64,000 bases of DNA from PALSA-1004 sp041483135. GTDB taxonomy: Bacteria; Pseudomonadota; Gammaproteobacteria; Burkholderiales; SG8-41. The translations under genes were made by a program, and so were the position numbers. This document shows, one piece after another, positions 62,326 through 64,000 of the stretch. The notes beneath the pieces were generated by a model that saw nothing but the letters and a program-made list of their open reading frames with translations, ran no database searches and was not told the DNA's origin. The first letter of the stretch is position 1; the number at the start of each line of letters is the position of its first letter. Location: the NCBI GenBank assembly GCA_041483135.1, contig JBGPFE010000003.1, forward strand, positions 82,298-146,297. Reading direction: 5' to 3'.

Positions 62326-63662
62326 CAATGGCGTTTTTCCGGCAGCATGTAGAGGCTATGTTTGGTGCGAAGATTGACCTGGCACTCGAGTTCGATAGGC
62401 TGTTTCGGAAGATAACGCAGACGAATGTGTCGCGCCAGCAGCGCGGTATGGAGCATCATCTCGACCATCGCGAAATGCTCGCCGATGCAGGCGCGCGGGC
62501 CGAGCGCGAACGGCAGATATACGAACCGGTTGCGCTGCGCGGTTTGTGCTTCCGCAAAGCGGCCCGGATCGAAGCGCTCGGGCTGGTCCCAGAACTGCGG
62601 ATGCCGGTGCACGATATAGGGCGAAATAAAGACGTCGGTCTTGGGCGCGATCGGATAGCCGCCGATGTTGTCGGCTTCGATCGATCGCCGCGTCAACAAC
62701 CAGCCGGGCGGATAGAGGCGCAGGGTTTCTTCGATCACCTGGCGCGTGTAAGAGAATTGCGCAACCTCTTCCATCGTTGCCGGGACCACGGGCAGACGGT
62801 CGAGCTCCTGGTGCAAACGTTGCTCGATATCAGGATGTTGTGACAGCAGGTACCACATCCAGTTGAGCGCACTCGCCGTTGTCTCATGGCCGGCGACGAT
62901 CAGCGTCATGACTTCATCGAGCAGCTGCTTGTCTGGCATTGCCTCGCCCGATTTGCGGTCGCGTGCGGCCATCAGCATTGCCAGCAGATCGAAACGTTCA
63001 TGGCTTTGCGCACGGCGGCGGGTGACGCAATCCATGATCAGTTTTGACAGTGAACGGAATTTGTAGGCAAAAGCCAGGTTGCGTTCGGTTTCATCAGTCA
63101 ACAGCGCAAATGGATTGCTGCCATGCATCGAGATGATGGTCTCGAGATCGTCGCCGAATACCGCGCGCAGCACGATATTCAGGGTGACGTCGCTCATGTC
63201 CTGGGTGAGGTTGATTTCCTGCAGATTACTCGCGCAGGACGTCCATTTTTCCAATAGCTGCTGGTTTGCGGTGCGGATGTGGCCGACCATGCGCGCGATT
63301 ACGTCGCGGTGAAACGCCGGCTGGATCATCTTGCGCTGCCGGCGCCACAGCTCGCCTTCGCTGACCATAATACCATTGCCGAGCAGGATGCCGACGCGCT
63401 CGATGCCGATGCCCTTGGTGTAGTTTTGATGGTTGTCGATTAACACGTGCCTGACGTGGTCGGGATGGCTCAGAACATAGATATGGCTCTGGGTGACCGG
63501 AGAAAAGAGGCGAAATGCATCGCCGTACTCGGCAAAAAACCGGCATAACTTCGCCAGTACATCTTCGGAAAAGCTGATGTCGAGCGTTTCGCTGGGCCCC
63601 GGGGGAAGCCGGGGCGCGGCAGGCGGGGGCGTACCTTGCGGCAGATCAGGATTTTTCTTCAA
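62325..63662 (-). CDS. Cytochrome P450
   Basis: A 445-residue P450. The I-helix oxygen-activation motif is AGHETTA, the K-helix EETLRLYPP holds ExxR, and the heme loop FALGPRACIGEHF has C392 as the iron ligand. There is no reductase fusion, so external redox partners are needed. The sequence resembles fatty-acid-oxidising class groups (CYP4/CYP110-like in pattern), not steroid-type. It starts with TTG 63662, which has no clear ribosome-binding site, so the N-terminus is uncertain. Its stop overlaps the acyl-AMP ligase start; the likely substrate is a fatty acyl chain carried on the ligase's carrier domain. Confidence 0.94.
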   Translation of the reverse strand: MKKNPDLPQGTPPPAAPRLPPGPSETLDISFSEDVLAKLCRFFAEYGDAFRLFSPVTQSHIYVLSHPDHVRHVLIDNHQNYTKGIGIERVGILLGNGIMVSEGELWRRQRKMIQPAFHRDVIARMVGHIRTANQQLLEKWTSCASNLQEINLTQDMSDVTLNIVLRAVFGDDLETIISMHGSNPFALLTDETERNLAFAYKFRSLSKLIMDCVTRRRAQSHERFDLLAMLMAARDRKSGEAMPDKQLLDEVMTLIVAGHETTASALNWMWYLLSQHPDIEQRLHQELDRLPVVPATMEEVAQFSYTRQVIEETLRLYPPGWLLTRRSIEADNIGGYPIAPKTDVFISPYIVHRHPQFWDQPERFDPGRFAEAQTAQRNRFVYLPFALGPRACIGEHFAMVEMMLHTALLARHIRLRYLPKQPIELECQVNLRTKHSLYMLPEKRH

Positions 63663-63742
63663 ATGGGCAGGTCTTAGTGGTGTTGGGAACGTCCTAAGAG
63701 GGGCGTCAAAGGCCGCTGTAAGTCATTATTTTAGTTTCAGTC

Positions 63743-63771
63743 TTGCAATAATTGGAATCATTCTTTATAAT
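63743..63771 (+). promoter_or_regulatory. rRNA operon promoter
   Basis: TTGCAA (63743-63748) and TATAAT (63766-63771), separated by 17 bp, precede the 16S gene by about 205 bases, as expected for an rrn P1-type promoter. It lies divergent to the P450 gene. Confidence 0.75.
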
Positions 63772-63824
63772 CTTCAGTCTTTCGGGACCTGCGTTTCCGG
63801 ATTTTGCTTTTCCGCGGGTTCCCC

Positions 63825-63862
63825 TGCTCTTTAAAAATATACAGCCGATAAGTGTGGGCGCT
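63825..63862 (+). promoter_or_regulatory. rrn leader with boxA antitermination site
   Basis: TGCTCTTTAAAAA (63825-63837) matches boxA (TGCTCTTTAACA) bound by NusB-S10, and the following GATAAGTGTGGGCGCTTG is typical of betaproteobacterial rrn leaders. Supports rRNA antitermination. Confidence 0.75.
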
Positions 63863-63975
63863 TGGTCTTGGAGCAGCGCATCTATCCGTTCGCGGAGAAA
63901 GTGCGCAACTTTCAATACAGAAGTGCTCGCACGATGTTTTATACGTCAAGCGAGAGCAATAATTTTGCAGAGATT

Positions 63976-64000
63976 AAACTGAAGAGTTTGATCCTGGCTC
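63976..64000 (+). rRNA. rrs: 16S ribosomal RNA, 5' end (truncated by window)
   Basis: AAACTGAAGAGTTTGATCC and the next bases are the conserved 5' end of bacterial 16S rRNA (the universal 27F priming region). Only the first 25 bases are present; the gene continues right of the window. Confidence 0.95.

Overview
The window is GC-rich, gene-dense chromosomal DNA from a Gram-negative bacterium, most probably a betaproteobacterium (Burkholderiales-like). The evidence is several Bug/TctC-type solute-binding proteins, the gene order PHP hydrolase - yciO - M50 protease - trpS - scpA - scpB - parA, RND efflux and LpxL-type envelope genes, and the leader and first 25 bases of a 16S rRNA gene at the right edge that read like a betaproteobacterial rrn operon. 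No species can be named from sequence reading alone.

Layout. 1-7117: MoxR ATPase, GNAT acetyltransferase, HDAC-like deacetylase, Mth938-like protein, then a tight amino-acid operon (alanine-type aminotransferase, homoserine dehydrogenase, threonine synthase). 7125-14750: nadC, a membrane-anchored FMN glutamate-synthase-like protein, a long YeiH-family putative sulfate exporter with a 52-residue membrane companion, a haloacid dehalogenase, and clpB behind a clear sigma-32 promoter. 15003-21475: two convergent multidomain c-di-GMP proteins (PAS-GGDEF-EAL and CHASE-PAS-GAF-GGDEF-EAL). 21584-28876: a decayed OsmC copy, an FkbM methyltransferase, an intact hydrolase-OsmC fusion, a Bug protein, a four-domain rhodanese protein, and a cytochrome b plus sulfite-oxidase-like lipoprotein pair. 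28883-42382: RhlE helicase, HNH nuclease, small membrane and secreted proteins, the trpS-scpAB housekeeping block, several small genes and a single-chain ATP sulfurylase.

42708-48492 is a complete RND tripartite efflux operon, followed by the initiator tRNA-Met gene with its own promoter and terminator. 48743-56141 looks like a catabolic accessory block: a UbiD-type decarboxylase convergent with a translationally coupled operon for a molybdenum hydroxylase (2Fe-2S subunit, then an unusual molybdopterin-FAD fusion) and two Bug proteins. 56230-63662 is a lipid or natural-product-like neighbourhood: a Sfp-type phosphopantetheinyl transferase, an LpxL-like acyltransferase, a radical SAM enzyme, a fatty acyl-AMP ligase with a fused carrier domain, and a cytochrome P450 whose stop overlaps the ligase start. 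The radical SAM gene lies between short inverted repeats that look like insertion-sequence ends, next to Rhs-gene debris, so it may be a separate arrival.

Most notable: (1) the P450 / acyl-AMP ligase-carrier pair with its neighbouring phosphopantetheinyl transferase, the best candidate for an uncharacterised pathway; (2) two 104-105 bp inverted-repeat elements whose ends supply the TAG stop codon of the adjacent gene; (3) an OsmC relic whose lost stop codon makes the next open frame appear longer than the gene really is; (4) the Mo-FAD fusion hydroxylase.
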